A DNA stretch of 64,000 nt. It comes from Prostheceraeus crozeri. Lineage: Eukaryota > Platyhelminthes > Polycladida > Euryleptidae. A program made the translations under genes and the position numbers. Shown one piece after another: positions 20,451 to 32,593 of the stretch. Every line of letters starts with the position of its first letter. The first letter of the stretch is position 1. The DNA lies in contig CAJQUW010015453.1 of the NCBI GenBank assembly GCA_907163375.1, forward strand, positions 124,001-188,000, in the 5' to 3' direction. The notes under the pieces are model-generated. The model worked only from the letters and a program-made list of their open reading frames with translations, searched no databases and was not told where the DNA came from.

Positions 20451-22708
20451 CATAGAGTAGGTCAAAGTGTTTAAATATATCAAGTGTGGAAACTCCCCAT
20501 TACTCTAATGTATTTTTAGTGGCGACAAATCCGCCATCTTTTTTCGCCAAAATAATTTTCAGATATTCATATTCATCAATTTCAAGAAGTCGCTGTGGCT
20601 AGAATATTTGGTGACAACTTCATTATTCTACTATCTTTGATTCTAGTGATTCCTACATAAAATTTACTGCTTTATTCATTTTTCACATCAGCTTTGATGT
20701 TGAACGTGTCATTTCGGAATGGTATGGCTTTATAGATGAAAAAGTGGAGAAACTGTGTCATTTGGCTCTCAGATATTGTTTATCTACATATAGAAGATGC
20801 AACTAATACAAATATTTCCTGGAATGAGAAGAAAAGATATTTGCTCGCTATTTTAGCAACTTTTTTGTGCTTTAGATGGTTTTTTTAACGTTTCATCTGC
20901 CAATGAAGATCAACTCCGCTTGGTTGACGCACGTGACTCTTGCGCTTGTCCTAAAACATCCCGTCATGCTCTTATTTTACCGATATCTGTGTTCATACAT
21001 TGAGTGCACTAGCTGCAGGAAATTCCACCATCTTCATGATAATTGAGCGAGATGTTCCCACACAAATCACTCTACGCTTCCACGGTTGTGACAATATACT
21101 TTTCACTGTTTGAGAAAAAGTAGTGACAGCTGACGAGTCTTTTTGTGAGAGTACTTTCAAAAAAAGAAATTTTGCGGGTTTTTAATTCAATTAGTAAAAT
21201 GAAATTAATTTTTAGTTACCAACAAGGCTTCATTTGATCCGATATCAAAAGACGTGAGGTTATTCGAAGGCAATGTTGCGTGTAAATAGCCAGACAACTG
21301 AGGCCAAGTTACTCCCACGAAAAATTGGGTACCAGCATACAGTTAGCTTTTCAGACGCAACAATTCGTCGAAATGGTAACTATTTGCTGAACGGTTATAT
21401 TTTTGCATGATCACTTCAAATATTCCGCATAATTCATTTATGCATTAATAACCGTTAGAATTAAGCAATTGCTTCTTAGAAGTAGGTATCTACTGAACAC
21501 GTTACCGAAGTTTCATGGCATCAAATTTACAGGAAATTTTATAGTTTTTTAGCATATACATGTAATGATATACTGAATCTGTCTTCTTGGCAATTTGTAG
21601 TCGCTGCTCGTCCGCGATTCCCAGACGATCATCATTATTCTTCAGTAATTGTACAGTTTTTAATTTGATGTTAAGGAATCATGATAATAATTCAAAGCTT
21701 TCTATAATTCATGTGAGCATTGAGGATCGTAGTACATGTGTATCCTATACATGTACATCGTAGTGATTATTAACGTAGGTGTATATATACAACTTGCAAT
21801 ATCTGAACACACCAAAAAAATGGCAGACTTAGAGATCTAGTTGATTACATCACAATTCGTTTTACTGTATCGGCCGTTAGATAAATCGAATACCTTCCAT
21901 GATGAGTCTGACACCTTTGTTGCAATATTTTTATTTACGCCTTTAACAGAAGCTTAATTATCAAATATTGATCAATTTAGAAAAGCTGTTTCTTCAACCG
22001 AAATTTATATTTATCATGAATTGAAAATGTCCAAAACAACGCTACATTTATTTTATAATATTTGCTACATAAAACAATGATTTTTTATGGATGTGCGCTG
22101 GGCTCACCTGCTCGAACCGAAAATTTTCGAGGTCATGCTGAAACAATTATTAGTAGGCCTTTAGGTGAAATATAGCTTGTTAAAATAAAGATAGCCTACA
22201 TATTAGCAAGAGGAGCAACAGCGGGGTATTCACAGCGAAATAATAAAAATTCTGAGAGATTTCGTCGCCAAAAATGATTTGTCATGAACTTGAATCATCG
22301 AATTTTCGCCACTTCTTTCATGTTTTCCTCACCGCCAAGAATTGGCCGTGGTTTCCAAGGTTTTATTTCACCATCATGACACACAGAAATTGAGAGTTTG
22401 AATTGGATAATTTATTAATGCAATAATAATCGAATAATGCTCTCATTTGGATAGATTATACTGCTGATGTGTGTTTGATGCCCTGAGTAAAACTCCCTAA
22501 TGGCAACTGCTTTTCATTTCTAGACAATGCCCACTAAATTTCCGTCATGAAAAAATGCTATTCATGTTTATTACTTTCTTGGAGTAGGAATAATGAAAGT
22601 ATTGCATTAGGAAGTTACTTTTGATCAGCCCTATAAGTGTGCATTTTTGTCAACATCGTGAAGCAGTATGAGGCAATATTCAGTAGTCTATACTGCATTT
22701 TGAAATGC
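20451..22708. other. Noncoding spacer before the piggyBac element
   Basis: AT-rich DNA without a recognisable gene. The stretch near 22087-22180 weakly resembles 11578-11665. Nothing else stands out. Confidence 0.6.
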
Positions 22709-22712
22709 TTAA

Positions 22713-24113
22713 CCCTTTCGATCCTATGAGGACACGTTGTCGTCACGCTTACATGCGCTATGACGACAGCGTGTCGTCATGAGAAATTTTGCTAACTGTT
22801 TAGGCGTGAAGTATTCCAGTTGCTTGTAAAACACGTTAGATGTTGTCTTTAGCGCATATTATGTGCAAACCAACTATATTTAATAGAATTAACCGCTGTA
22901 ATGGTACATGTACATGTAGTAGGTTACATGTACACGTACATCAAGTCTATTGAGGGTAAGTAATGCATTAGTTTCATTCTGCTGCGATCAGCTGTGTCTT
23001 GTGTTTCTGCTGTCTTTACATGATCTGATTGTCGGCAATACAACTCAGCGGTTGCAGTGCGATGTCACCTGCATTCAGTCGAGCCACACATGAAGCATAT
23101 TCAAATTATTGATTGATAGTGATTGTATAATAACGTCCGGTAAAGACTGCGCGTGGCTGATTCGTTGTTAGGTAGAGCAGCTTGCACGGTATATTGTCAT
23201 TTGTCACAACTAATTTCTGATCATTCTTTCAATGGCAGCGGCACCATCAAGTAGTACCAGGCACTCAACACGCCGAGTGCAGCCAGTCCGTCGCTATGGT
23301 TTTGATTCCGATAACAGTGAAGACGATTCGGACAATGAAGATACGACTTTCATGAAGGACCGAATAATAGCGGTAAAATTCTGTGACAGAAAGGATGTTT
23401 ATCTGATGTCCACGTGTGACAATGCTTCTCTGGTGCAAAAAGAAAGGATTTCCAAGGGCAATGTTCGAACCAATGTGCTCAAGCCATCAATTGTCGAGAA
23501 TTACAATCAAGAAATGGGAGGGATAGATCTCACAGACCAAGTTATTCGTCAATACAACTGCGCTCGCAAATCGCATGCCTGGTACAAGAATATCAGCCTG
23601 AATTGCATTCTTCGGCTACTTTTCAATTCATGGGCTGTATACAGAAAAGAGAAAGAAAGCAACGTGAGTTTCTTTGACTTCCTAAGGGATGCCATACGAC
23701 TCTTGACAGATTTGCAATCAACACCAAAGGGAGCCAGAAGAAAAAGACGACCATCAGAGGAACAGCGCACGACTACACATGTGCAAAAAAGAATCCCATC
23801 CACAAGTGGCAAGAAAAATCCATTGAAGCGTTGCCGTGTCTGTTTCAGCAACGGAATCAGAAGAGAATCATGATACATCTGTGATTCGTGCCCTGACAAG
23901 CCTGGGCTTTGCCTGGGTGACTGTTTCAATAAGTTTAAACATGACTAATGTCCCACCAAGTGAAAATTTGATGATTTTTGTATTTTTAAAAAAATATAAT
24001 TTTTTTGGATAATTTCGACTGTTTTTGCATGTTTTCTGATGTTAGGGGACTATTCGATCTATTTGGCATCTTATTTAGTGTTGGTTGGGGTCAGGACAAC
24101 ACTTTTTGGTCGA
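22713..24113 (+). mobile_element. piggyBac element, left portion
   Basis: It starts CCCTTTCGATCC. A subterminal imperfect hairpin at about 22727-22783 (GACACGTTGTCGTCA and its inverse) is of the kind piggyBac ends carry. The reading frame begins at 23232. The portion stops at GGTCGA (24113), where the 24114-30002 segment begins. The missing 3' end of the element is found after the second copy, at 33881-33969. Confidence 0.85.
23232..23948 (+). pseudogene. Deleted piggyBac transposase, N-terminus fused to C-terminus
   Basis: The frame reads 213 codons from ATG 23232. Residues 1-40 are the Ser/Asp/Glu-rich N-terminus (RRYGFDSDNSEDDSDNED). From about residue 41 it jumps to the transposase C-terminal part (KDRIIAVKFCDRKDVYLMST). 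MGGIDLTDQ at residues 95-103 carries the third catalytic Asp. Roughly 300 residues with the first two catalytic Asp are absent, so it cannot catalyse transposition. The Cys-rich C-terminal domain starts RCRVCFSNGIRRES and, after an in-frame TGA at 23871, continues YICDSCPDKPGLCLGDCFNK to a TAA at 23946. The TGA stands where family members have another residue and could be a CGA-to-TGA change. Both copies in the window share the deletion and the TGA. Confidence 0.9.
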
Positions 24114-24560
24114 CCTAGATGCCCGTTTTTGGATAAAACATGCATGATGCATGTATCACGGATAAATCCTATCAAGAAATTTCATTCCTTGATAAAATGG
24201 TCTTTTTTGGTGTAGATATAACTATATTAATAATATTTAGCATTGTAAAGAGTGGGAAATGTATATAAAAATTACTCTGAATAGTAATTTGGAATTGTAC
24301 ATGGTAAAAACATCGATGATCCATGAACGTGGATAAAATACATAATTAAAAGAGCGTTTCCTGTAGAGAAGAATTGTCCATTTGAGTTAGATACCGACTT
24401 TACTAATAATATTGATGCTGTAAGAAGTAACAAATGCATTTAAATTACTCAAAGAATCGCTCATGGATAAAACATCGATGATCCATGGATATCGACATAT
24501 GAAACATGTATAGGGCCTATACGACATATGAAATATGCATGTCTACCATTATTTCGAGTG
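24114..24560. repeat. Subterminal repeats at left end of element X
   Basis: The motif GGATAAA(A)CAT followed by a short palindrome (ATGCATGATGCAT, ATCGATGATCCATG) recurs at about 24134, 24160, 24330 and 24476. A palindrome ATAGGGCCTATACGACATAT lies at about 24510. These resemble transposase-binding or foldback repeats. No gene is seen. Confidence 0.55.
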
Positions 24561-24624
24561 TTTTATATATGCCCTTTATATTTGATGAAATGGTGTGCAT
24601 AAAAAAGATATTCAGGTGACTTAT

Positions 24625-24706
24625 CACTTCTCTCTCTCTTTCTCACTCACTCACTCGTTCCTCTTTTCTTCTTCTTCTTCTACTCATTTTTCATCATCTT
24701 TCACAT
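24625..24706 (+). repeat. Pyrimidine-rich simple repeat
   Basis: A run of about 80 bases of almost pure C and T (CTCTCTCTCTTTCTCACTCA, then TTCTTCTTCTTC). It is a microsatellite-like tract inside element X. Confidence 0.8.
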
Positions 24707-25217
24707 TCACTACATGTACACTGTAGCTACAATAGCAACAACATTAGACAATGCTGACGAACAGGTCAACAATATTAAGCCTACACATGACATATATTTT
24801 CAATATTAAGCAATTCTATCGGCACACACTTTTCTTCTCAAATTGAAGCATTTATTGAAGTTTCTAAGTTCCACACCGTGCCCATCAGCAAGTCGACTTT
24901 GATCAGTTTGCTCGTGTGTTCGCTAAATTACTTAGCTAGTAATTTGCAAAACTTATGATATTAAATCAGCATGTAACTGAAGCAAACAATTGCATAAGTG
25001 TCTCGCTCAGTCTGCGTAATCGTATCTCGCTTCTATAACTTTCCGTCACTATTTTAAGGAAATTCGCCACGCGCACGCAGCTGAGGAAGTTCGGTCACAT
25101 AGTTGGCAGCCTGGTCGTGGCCGCATTCGTGAGCCATGTGAGGTCGATAATATTCTCTCGCTGGGAACTGTTGATACCTGTGACTCAGCGTCCCTGCTTA
25201 ATAATTATTGTCCACCC

Positions 25218-25662
25218 ATCACGTGGGACCACAGAATTAAATATTTTGTTTATCTGCTTCGGTTGCTAGAAGTGTGATTAATACGAAATGGACGGCACAT
25301 TGAGGAAACTATTAGGTGCGCAAAAAGGAATTCCTAATACCTTACAGAGATAGGAAAAAAAGTCGTGCGTCGCTTGCGGATTAATGTGAGTTCCAGCAAA
25401 AAGCTTCGATTGCCAAAATTCCTTCAGATTCGAAGAATTCAGATCATTACGCACAAGTTTTCTCCATAATGTTGACCCTTCCGATCATTATTAAAGAAAG
25501 TAGCAGGCGTACGAAAATTAGTTCACTTGATGTTTTCACATCCTCTCCTCGGCATTGCTCACTGTATAGTGCATACATTGAATCGAAGCCAGGCATCGAT
25601 GTGTGTTTTGGTGTGTGCGAAGTGATATCACAGCACGCACCCATCTCTCACTGGCTCTGTTG
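25218..25662 (-). repeat. Dispersed repeat, inverted partner of 153-589
   Basis: The reverse complement aligns along its length with 153-589. The frames at 25447-25644 and 25469-25816 are inside it and differ between copies, so they are not called as genes. It is the only piece of element X found elsewhere in the window. Confidence 0.75.
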
Positions 25663-26422
25663 TCCTTTGCTGACAGCTTATTGTTTGCCATTTCCAATAG
25701 CAAGCGATACACGAATTTTCCATTCGAGAAGGAGCAAGTTGTCTAATTCTGTGCCATTTCGATATAAGGTTACATATAACTCTTCCTTTCTAGGAAACCG
25801 AAGCGCGCGCAGATGAATCTAGTTCTGTGCGTGGGACAGAAAGCTGCGCAAGTTGTGCGCTCTTCGTTCTCGTGAACCCGTGTTAACTGCCTCATATTAC
25901 AAAAGTCAGCGCATCAAGAGGATATTCTACTTACGCACCTTTATTTAATCGTCTTCGTTTTTTCATTATCTTACTTAGTTTTCATGCTCAACATGGAGCA
26001 CAATTCAAAAATGAACACTCGCAGGTAGTCAGTGAGTTCTTCCACTCAATGAAGCCATCAAGTTCCTTTGATTTGTGCATCAGAATTAAAAATTCATCTC
26101 TTGGATCAAACCGCAGAAAAAGGGTAAGCTTCTAATTGTTTCCAAATTTATTTTGTCAACTTACAGCATTTAACTGCAAGTCTAGGTACATGTATTTGGA
26201 AATCCCGAAAACAAAATCAAAGGAAAGATTTGGTCATATGATACAATCAATAAATCAAAAGTTGGTTTATTGACCATGAACACGTAGAGACATTTCTATG
26301 ACTATACTGCTATCTCCTCTATTAATTTTGTAAATACTAGATACTGCAATACTTTGAAAGCACCTAGCGTCATACTTAATTTAATTTACTGGCAACAACA
26401 AAATATCTCAATTCCTCTCGGT

Positions 26423-26603
26423 TCCTCTTAGCAGCACATTTTGGGAATCCTTTATTTATACATAAATATCATAGCTATCAAGAACTCCTAAAATGTGCTG
26501 CTAAGAGGAATTCTTAGCATATTGAATTCAAAGTGAATAAGTCTTGGGCATGTGACATCATTTGTGTGATGGAAAACCCAAGACCCATTCACTTTGAATT
26601 CAA
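26423..26603. repeat. Two adjacent strong hairpins
   Basis: Hairpin 1 pairs TCCTCTTAGCAGCACATTTT (26423) with its perfect complement ending at 26509. Hairpin 2 pairs TTGAATTCAAAGTGAATAAG with a 27-base complement ending at 26603, with 2 mismatches. Together they look like a foldback MITE or an excision remnant inside element X. Confidence 0.75.
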
Positions 26604-29600
26604 CATGAGAACGTGCATGCATATCAGTTTTCACGACGACGTTTCTCGTTGAAAAATCGATCAAAAGTTGATTCTGTCGTGAAAAGAATCATAATCAAAT
26701 GGTAATATATTGAAATGGTAATACACTGCTTTTAAATTCGTAATTTCTGATTGCTTTGAAAATAGCACAAAAATCTGGGCATGTTGAGACAAAATAGTTG
26801 CATGCTAGAAACTATGAGCATGAAAGAATTTAAATTAACGCATTAAAACCATTTCAATTTAGCACTTCAATAGTAGGCTATACTTGTGCTATGGCATCAA
26901 TATTTGGATGACAAATAATTGAAAAAAATTTTGAAACAATTGAACATGGTATAAGGCATAAAAAATCTATTCCGGGACTACAAAAAGTTTAGATGGAGAA
27001 TATTTTTATCAATGCGGACAAACTATTGAGCTATTCGATATCTGCTTAAGTTATACAATTTAATCTTGTTTCTGAAAAATGGATTCATCAAGGAAGCTTG
27101 TTTAAATAGGTCACTATTTCCATTTCATAAATATTGAACTGAAAACCTGTAGCTAACGCCCATGATATTCAATTAATTTTTTCAGAATCGCTACATTTTA
27201 GAAAATGATATCAATTTGATATTTCGAGTCGTTTAAGAAAAATGATCAAGCACACAAAAGGCATAGATGCTACACGACGGACTGCACACTGTAATAAAGA
27301 TCAGTTATGCGATGCAGTCCAACAATAGGTTCAGTTTTGCAAAATCAATTATTTTTCATGCCTTACGATTAATATAAAACAATCGAAGTACAAACTCATT
27401 GCCACTCCTTCATATATAAATTTGTGTTTACTTATTACAAATTATGCATCGCACTTTTCATATCATCGTAGGCCTAGTTATTATGGTCACATGTTAGTTG
27501 TAGGCCCGCATGTCACCATGAATACCTGAAGAGATGCTGTCATATAAACGGTAGACAAGATGACATTATGTGTGTGTGTTTGCAGATTGTGATTTTAACA
27601 AAATGAAATTACATGTACGGTGTTAATATTATAGAAAATTCAAGCATTCCTGACTATCTTCATCTCACGAACGATTGACAGGCGGTCGGCAATAGGCTAT
27701 GCTCCGTTTTTATTTGCAGATTTCATTTTTGTAAAAACAGTTACCGGTACTTGAATATCAAAATAAAATTATTAATAGATACTACAAACATTGATTAAAA
27801 AATAATTCATAAATTGTTAATGATCACAATTCAACCACTCCAGAATATCTTCATTTGCTATCAAAATTCCTAAGAATAATATCGCTTGCCACATTGTCAG
27901 AGATGAAATGAGTCAAAAGCAGTTTTCTTAATAGTCTTTACTACAACACCTAAAATTACTATAAATGATTTCTCTTCTAAACTTTGAGTAGGCCTACCTA
28001 TAGAATGTTAATTAAGATTAGTTAAGTATGATAATTCTAGCTGCTCTGCACATCAGCACAAAATTTGTCTTCTTTTTACAGGTGCTTATTGCTGAGGCTG
28101 CGCAAACTCGTCGTATCTGTGCATCAATGACTCAATACCTGACCTACGCTCGGCTGTTTTTCGTCTTGTCTTGTGAGCTAATTAACCCCGAAGTACTGGA
28201 ATTATTATTTACCCATAAATCTCTCATATATTCGCAACGTCCCACCGATCATCAGATTCGGACAAACGTCTTGTGGTCCAACTGAAGATGTTTTTTTTTC
28301 AGTGACCTCGTATCATCGCTTCAAACTTCATAGTACTAGTGATTGTTTCTCCGTTGAACTGTAAATTTTTCGTGACATCACCTCTATTCTTAAAAATGTG
28401 ATGATGACGTCGCGACGGTGTTCGACTCGAAATGACAGTGTTTCAGATGACGTGAAATACGCATTCGGACTGTGGGCATGTTTTCTGGTTGGAAGGATTT
28501 TCAAATGAAGGATGATCAAATCCGGAAAGAGAAATTTTCTTTATGTTGATAACAGTGATTTTCATCAAAATTATTTGTATCTGATCGTTCGATGTGTGCT
28601 ACTATATGAACATCATCCTATACGGTGGTAAAACTTCGTGCATTTTCTAAATACGTATGGAAAATTTTATTTTTGAAGGATATCCATCCCTTCTGCTGTT
28701 TACTTGGGAGAGCAGGGCTCAGTTTTTGTAATCTCTATGAATGCTATCGTACAAAGGATAATTTTAGCAAGAATAATTATTTTACCAAATGTAGGTCTAA
28801 CAATTATTTTCTTACACGATTACTATTGTGCGGAAAATCAATCATGCTTGAAATTTGAATTAAGAACAAAAGAATACACTTCAATCTACAGCGTTATATT
28901 CGGTATAGCTCAAAGGGAAGAAGCGTACCGTGCCATAACATATTTGCTCCAGAAGAAAACTCCATAAGCTGAATGAGTGATCAATCGTTTCTTATTATGA
29001 TTTCAAATATCTTTCAACTAAATTTCTCAATAAACTGTCATGGCACCCTTCCGGTCGACAAAGCTGCATCAAGAAAATATATAAAGAATATTTCAGAGTA
29101 ACATCTTCCGAATAATCGCTTGCACTGCCATTTTAATCGTTTTAAAACATTTCTAGAAAATACACTTCTCTGATAGCTTTTAGAATTATATTTGTTATTC
29201 GATCAGAGCCTTTCTTGAAAAATACCTTATTTTACTAATTACAAATCACATGTAAAAGCTCTTCTTTCTAATTTTTACTCCATAAATTCATTAGAAATGT
29301 TTTTTGAATCGGAGATTGAAAACAGTGCTAGAGACTGATTCATTTGTGTTTCATTAATTCACGTTATGCATGAATTTTCCTTGTGTCTTCAATACATTGC
29401 TATAACCATGATGTCGATTTTATACACGGTTATTTAATTTGCATTTGAATGTTTCTGTGACATGTGCAATTTTATATCGAAGATAATGTATGGCCTTTGC
29501 GCCACATCTATGCTGGAGTGACTGGAATTTGCCAGGGATGTAATGAATGTATTTCAATTTGTAAAGTAAGTTCTGCATGTTCGTAAATTTTACAATGTTG

Positions 29601-29749
29601 TATTCATGCAACATGTAGACTTTATCACTCCACGAAAAAAATGTGCTATGAACCTACAATACAGATTGTACAATGATACTAGCATCCCTGGTTAATTTCA
29701 TCTATTCGATGGTAAAATTATAGATGTCACATGATTTAATCATTGATAT
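26604..29749. other. Interior of element X, nothing recognised
   Basis: AT-rich, with short frames (for example 28028-28285 and 28704-28967) that show no domain. I find no transposase, tRNA or terminal repeats here. Confidence 0.6.
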
Positions 29750-29824
29750 TTCATTGACAAAACATACATGTCTCATAGATATAACATGCATGTCTCATAC
29801 ATATAACATGGATGTCTCATGTAT

Positions 29825-29981
29825 AAAACATGCATGAAAATCATGCATGGCCATGTATAATGCATGCATGATCATGCATGAGACATGCATGATCATGTAT
29901 GAAACATGCATGGTCATGCATGAATCATACATGATCATGCATGCATTATACATGGCCATGCATGGGAATCATGCATGTTTT
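29825..29981. repeat. 157-bp ATGCATGATC palindrome at right end of element X
   Basis: The arms CATGCATGGCCATGTATAAT + GCATGCATGATCATG (from 29842) and the reverse complement ending near 29964 match perfectly over 35 bases. Outer parts match from AAAACATGCATGA to its inverse at 29981. The centre is also made of ATGCATG and ATGATCATG units. The open frame across it (Met/His-rich) is an artefact of the repeat. Confidence 0.9.
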
Positions 29982-30025
29982 ATCCAAAAACGGGCATCTA
30001 GGGGACCAGGCACTCAACACGCCGA

Positions 30026-30508
30026 GTGCAGCCAGTCCGTCGCTATGGTTTTGATTCCGATAACAGTGAAGACGATTCGGACAATGAAGATACGACTTTC
30101 ATGAAGGACCGAATAATAGCGGTAAAATTCTGTGACAGAAAGGATGTTTATCTGATGTCCACGTGTGACAATGCTTCTCTGGTGCAAAAAGAAAGGATTT
30201 CCAAGGGCAATGTTCGAACCAATGTGCTCAAGCCATCAATTGTCGAGAATTACAATCAAGAAATGGGAGGGATAGATCTCACAGACCAAGTTATTCGTCA
30301 ATACAACTGCGCTCGCAAATCGCATGCCTGGTACAAAAATATCAGCCTGAATTGCATTCTTCGGCTACTTTTCAATTCATGGGCTGTATACAGAAAAGAG
30401 AAAGAAAGCAATGTGAGTTTCTTTGACTTCCTAAGGGATGCCATACGACTCTTGACAGATTTGCAATCAACACCAAAGGGAGCCAGAAGAAAAAGACGAC
30501 CGTCAGAG
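30026..30508 (+). pseudogene. Second piggyBac C-terminal fragment, 5' segment
   Basis: It reads QPVRRYGFDSDNSEDDSDNE, the same fused deletion junction, then MGGIDLTDQ and the RRKRRPS block. The start codon of copy 1 is not included. It is interrupted at 30509 by the foldback element and resumes at 33565. Confidence 0.85.
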
Positions 30509-31184
30509 ACGTGCGTGAAGTTAGCGGAACCACTCAGCGGAACCATTTTTTATTATAGCTTAATTCTATTCGAAACAGCTGCTAGTTTGTCAATTTCAGT
30601 CTCCTGATTACGAATCTGAGCTCAGATTCCACAAATTCACGGTCGCTTTTGAGAAATTCAAGTTTAAAGATAAAAGTGGTCCCGCTGTGAAGTTAGCGGA
30701 ACCATCCAGCAGAACCAATTGCTGAGTCTCGCTGATTGACGCAGTAAATCAATTTCGTTTGGTCACTACCCGATCAATTTTGTTGTGCTGATCACGAATA
30801 TGTGCCTCATCTTTCAAAACTGTGCAGATTTCACCCGGAAATCTGAATTTCACTTTTTCTGCAAGCTGATTGTGAAGTTAGCGGAACCATTTTTCAATAC
30901 AAAGAATTTCTCAGCGAAATCCATCCTCTCCTACTAATTTGAAGCTCCTAATCACAAATCTGTAATCAGATTTGCAAAACTCGCCCGCATTGCAAAGATA
31001 TTCCTCTATCTGGGTCCGCTGTGAAGTGCCCGGAACCACCTACTGGCATTAAAATTTCAAATTCTAATTTTTGCACAGAATCACTGCAATAGACATACCA
31101 AGAGAATGGAATTGCTTCACTGATCACGGTTTGCCGTCCGATTTCACGGGAGAATAAGTACTTGCCGAGAAAAATGGATTTTAC
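30509..31184 (+). repeat. Foldback left arm, modular
   Basis: GTGAAGTTAGCGGAACC occurs at 30514, 30687 and 30872, with a variant GTGAAGTGCCCGGAACC at 31021. The spacings of 149-185 bases divide the arm into four modules whose interiors are diverged from one another. Confidence 0.85.
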
Positions 31185-31662
31185 AGTTTTCAAGGATTTC
31201 ATCGGAATCTCAGAAAAAATCCAACCCTCTCCAGATCAGCCGAACCATCATTTATTACAGCACAATTCTATTGCACCATCACAATGTGTAATTACCTCTT
31301 GTGCGCTTTCCTTCTCGGTGCATGCTGTTGTGCCTCTGAAGTCATTAGATGTTTGAAGAAGACGCTAATTTCTCCATGTTTGTTGTTTGTAATTACGAGG
31401 TTAGTTAAAGAAAAACTTTCATGTTGTCCTAAAAAGGATTCAGAATCGCTTCATTGTTGAAAGATTGCAATGCTTTGTAGCTATTGTGCATATTAATTCA
31501 TTTCGTATCAAAAAACATAAAGTCTTAGTAGGATAACATTTTTCGGTTCCATGCTGTCAAATCTCTGCAGCGGATTGGTAATTCATTAGTTGCATAATAT
31601 CCTGAGGTGATAAAAGATAAGAAACTTGCTAATAAGTGCGATTCTTGCATAATGAAAAAATC

Positions 31663-32534
31663 ACGTGTGTGAAGTTGGCGCAACCACTCAGTGCAACCAT
31701 TTTTGTTTTTACTGTGCCACTCCCAAAAATCACATAAACCACACAATTCGAGGTCGCTGATTATGTGCCACTACTCGGTTTCACGAAATTCAGCCTCCTT
31801 TGGCCAGAAAACGCAATTCAAATTTCAAATTGGTTGCGCTGTGAAGTTGGCGCAACCAATTTTTCTGACTTTCATAAATTTAGCGCATCAAGCAACAAAA
31901 CTCATAACAAACGATGAAATATCCATGCCTAATTATGTGCCACGCAAAAAATTACTAAAAATAATCGATCTTCATGTAAAAATCAAGTTTCAAAATTTTA
32001 TTTCACCGAAGTGTGAAGTTGGCGCAACCAAATTTGAAATCAAAATTACTCAGCACACAGGCAGTTATGCTTCACATAAATAGTACCAGCGGATGTGCCA
32101 GGTCAACATTCATCAGAATCGACCAAACACTCGTACCTATTCACTTGCTAAATCAGAAAATATCATCCTTCAAAAACACATGATTTCCTGCCATGTGTAG
32201 GCCTAGACATGATCGAGCTGAAGCTCAGATCAATTCGAGTCAGCGCAACCATTTTTCATTTCGAGTGTTTGGTCGATTCTGATGAATATTGACCTGGCAC
32301 ACCCGATGGTGCTATTTATTTGATGTGAAACGGCGTTTTAGCAGAGTAATTTCAACTTGAAAAGTGGTTGCGCTGGAATTATTGTGTGATGTAGTTGAAC
32401 TTTGAATTGAGTTTTCCGAGTGAAGGAGGCCGAATTTAGTAAAACTGATGCGTGGCACATAATCAGCGACCCCAAATTGTACTAGAAACATGCATTTCAG
32501 GAGTGGCACACTCGAAATGAAAAATGGTTGCGCG
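31663..32534. mobile_element. Sibling foldback element nested inside the foldback
   Basis: It begins ACGTGTGTGAAGTTGGCGCA, the same terminus as the outer element except that TTAGCGGAACC has become TTGGCGCAACC. Modules start at 31669, 31841 and 32013 (172-base spacing). The right side carries diverged inverse copies (GGTTGCGC, GTGCCACTCC and GTGCCAGGTCAA motifs), but the last bases equivalent to CTTCACACACGT are missing, so the right end is truncated or altered. Confidence 0.7.
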
Positions 32535-32593
32535 GGTTGTGCAATATTATAAGTTTTGTCATGTGATTTGATGTTTAATGTTTTCTTTTAGAG

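Larger units (their letters stand above)
24114..30002. mobile_element. 5.9-kb TIR-bounded segment (element X) between piggyBac duplicates
   Basis: The left end reads CCTAGATGCCCGTTTTTGGA followed by TAAAACATGCATGA. The right end is its exact reverse complement, ending at 30002. Both ends continue into short repeats built on GGATAAAACATSSATGATSS and ATGCATG. The segment contains a pyrimidine tract, a dispersed repeat, two strong hairpins and a large palindrome at its right end, all listed separately. No transposase is recognisable, so it is non-autonomous or of an unknown family. The flanks are two different piggyBac positions, so no ordinary target duplication can be read. Confidence 0.7.

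Noticed and set aside
21284-21374. Short frame MLRVNSQTTEAKLLPRK followed by a GTAACT donor
   Set aside because: Only about 34 codons, no acceptor and no homology. Such frames are common by chance here.
23549-23929. Minus-strand frame opposite the piggyBac frame (also 30298-30546, 33555-33836)
   Set aside because: Shadow of the transposase frame on the other strand.
29847-30104. Met/His-rich frame
   Set aside because: It is a translation of the ATGCATG palindrome running into piggyBac sequence.
30966-31202. Frames of 75-78 codons in the foldback arms (also 32880-33107)
   Set aside because: They are the same sequence in the two inverted arms and across a repeat module, with no domain, so they are repeat by-products.
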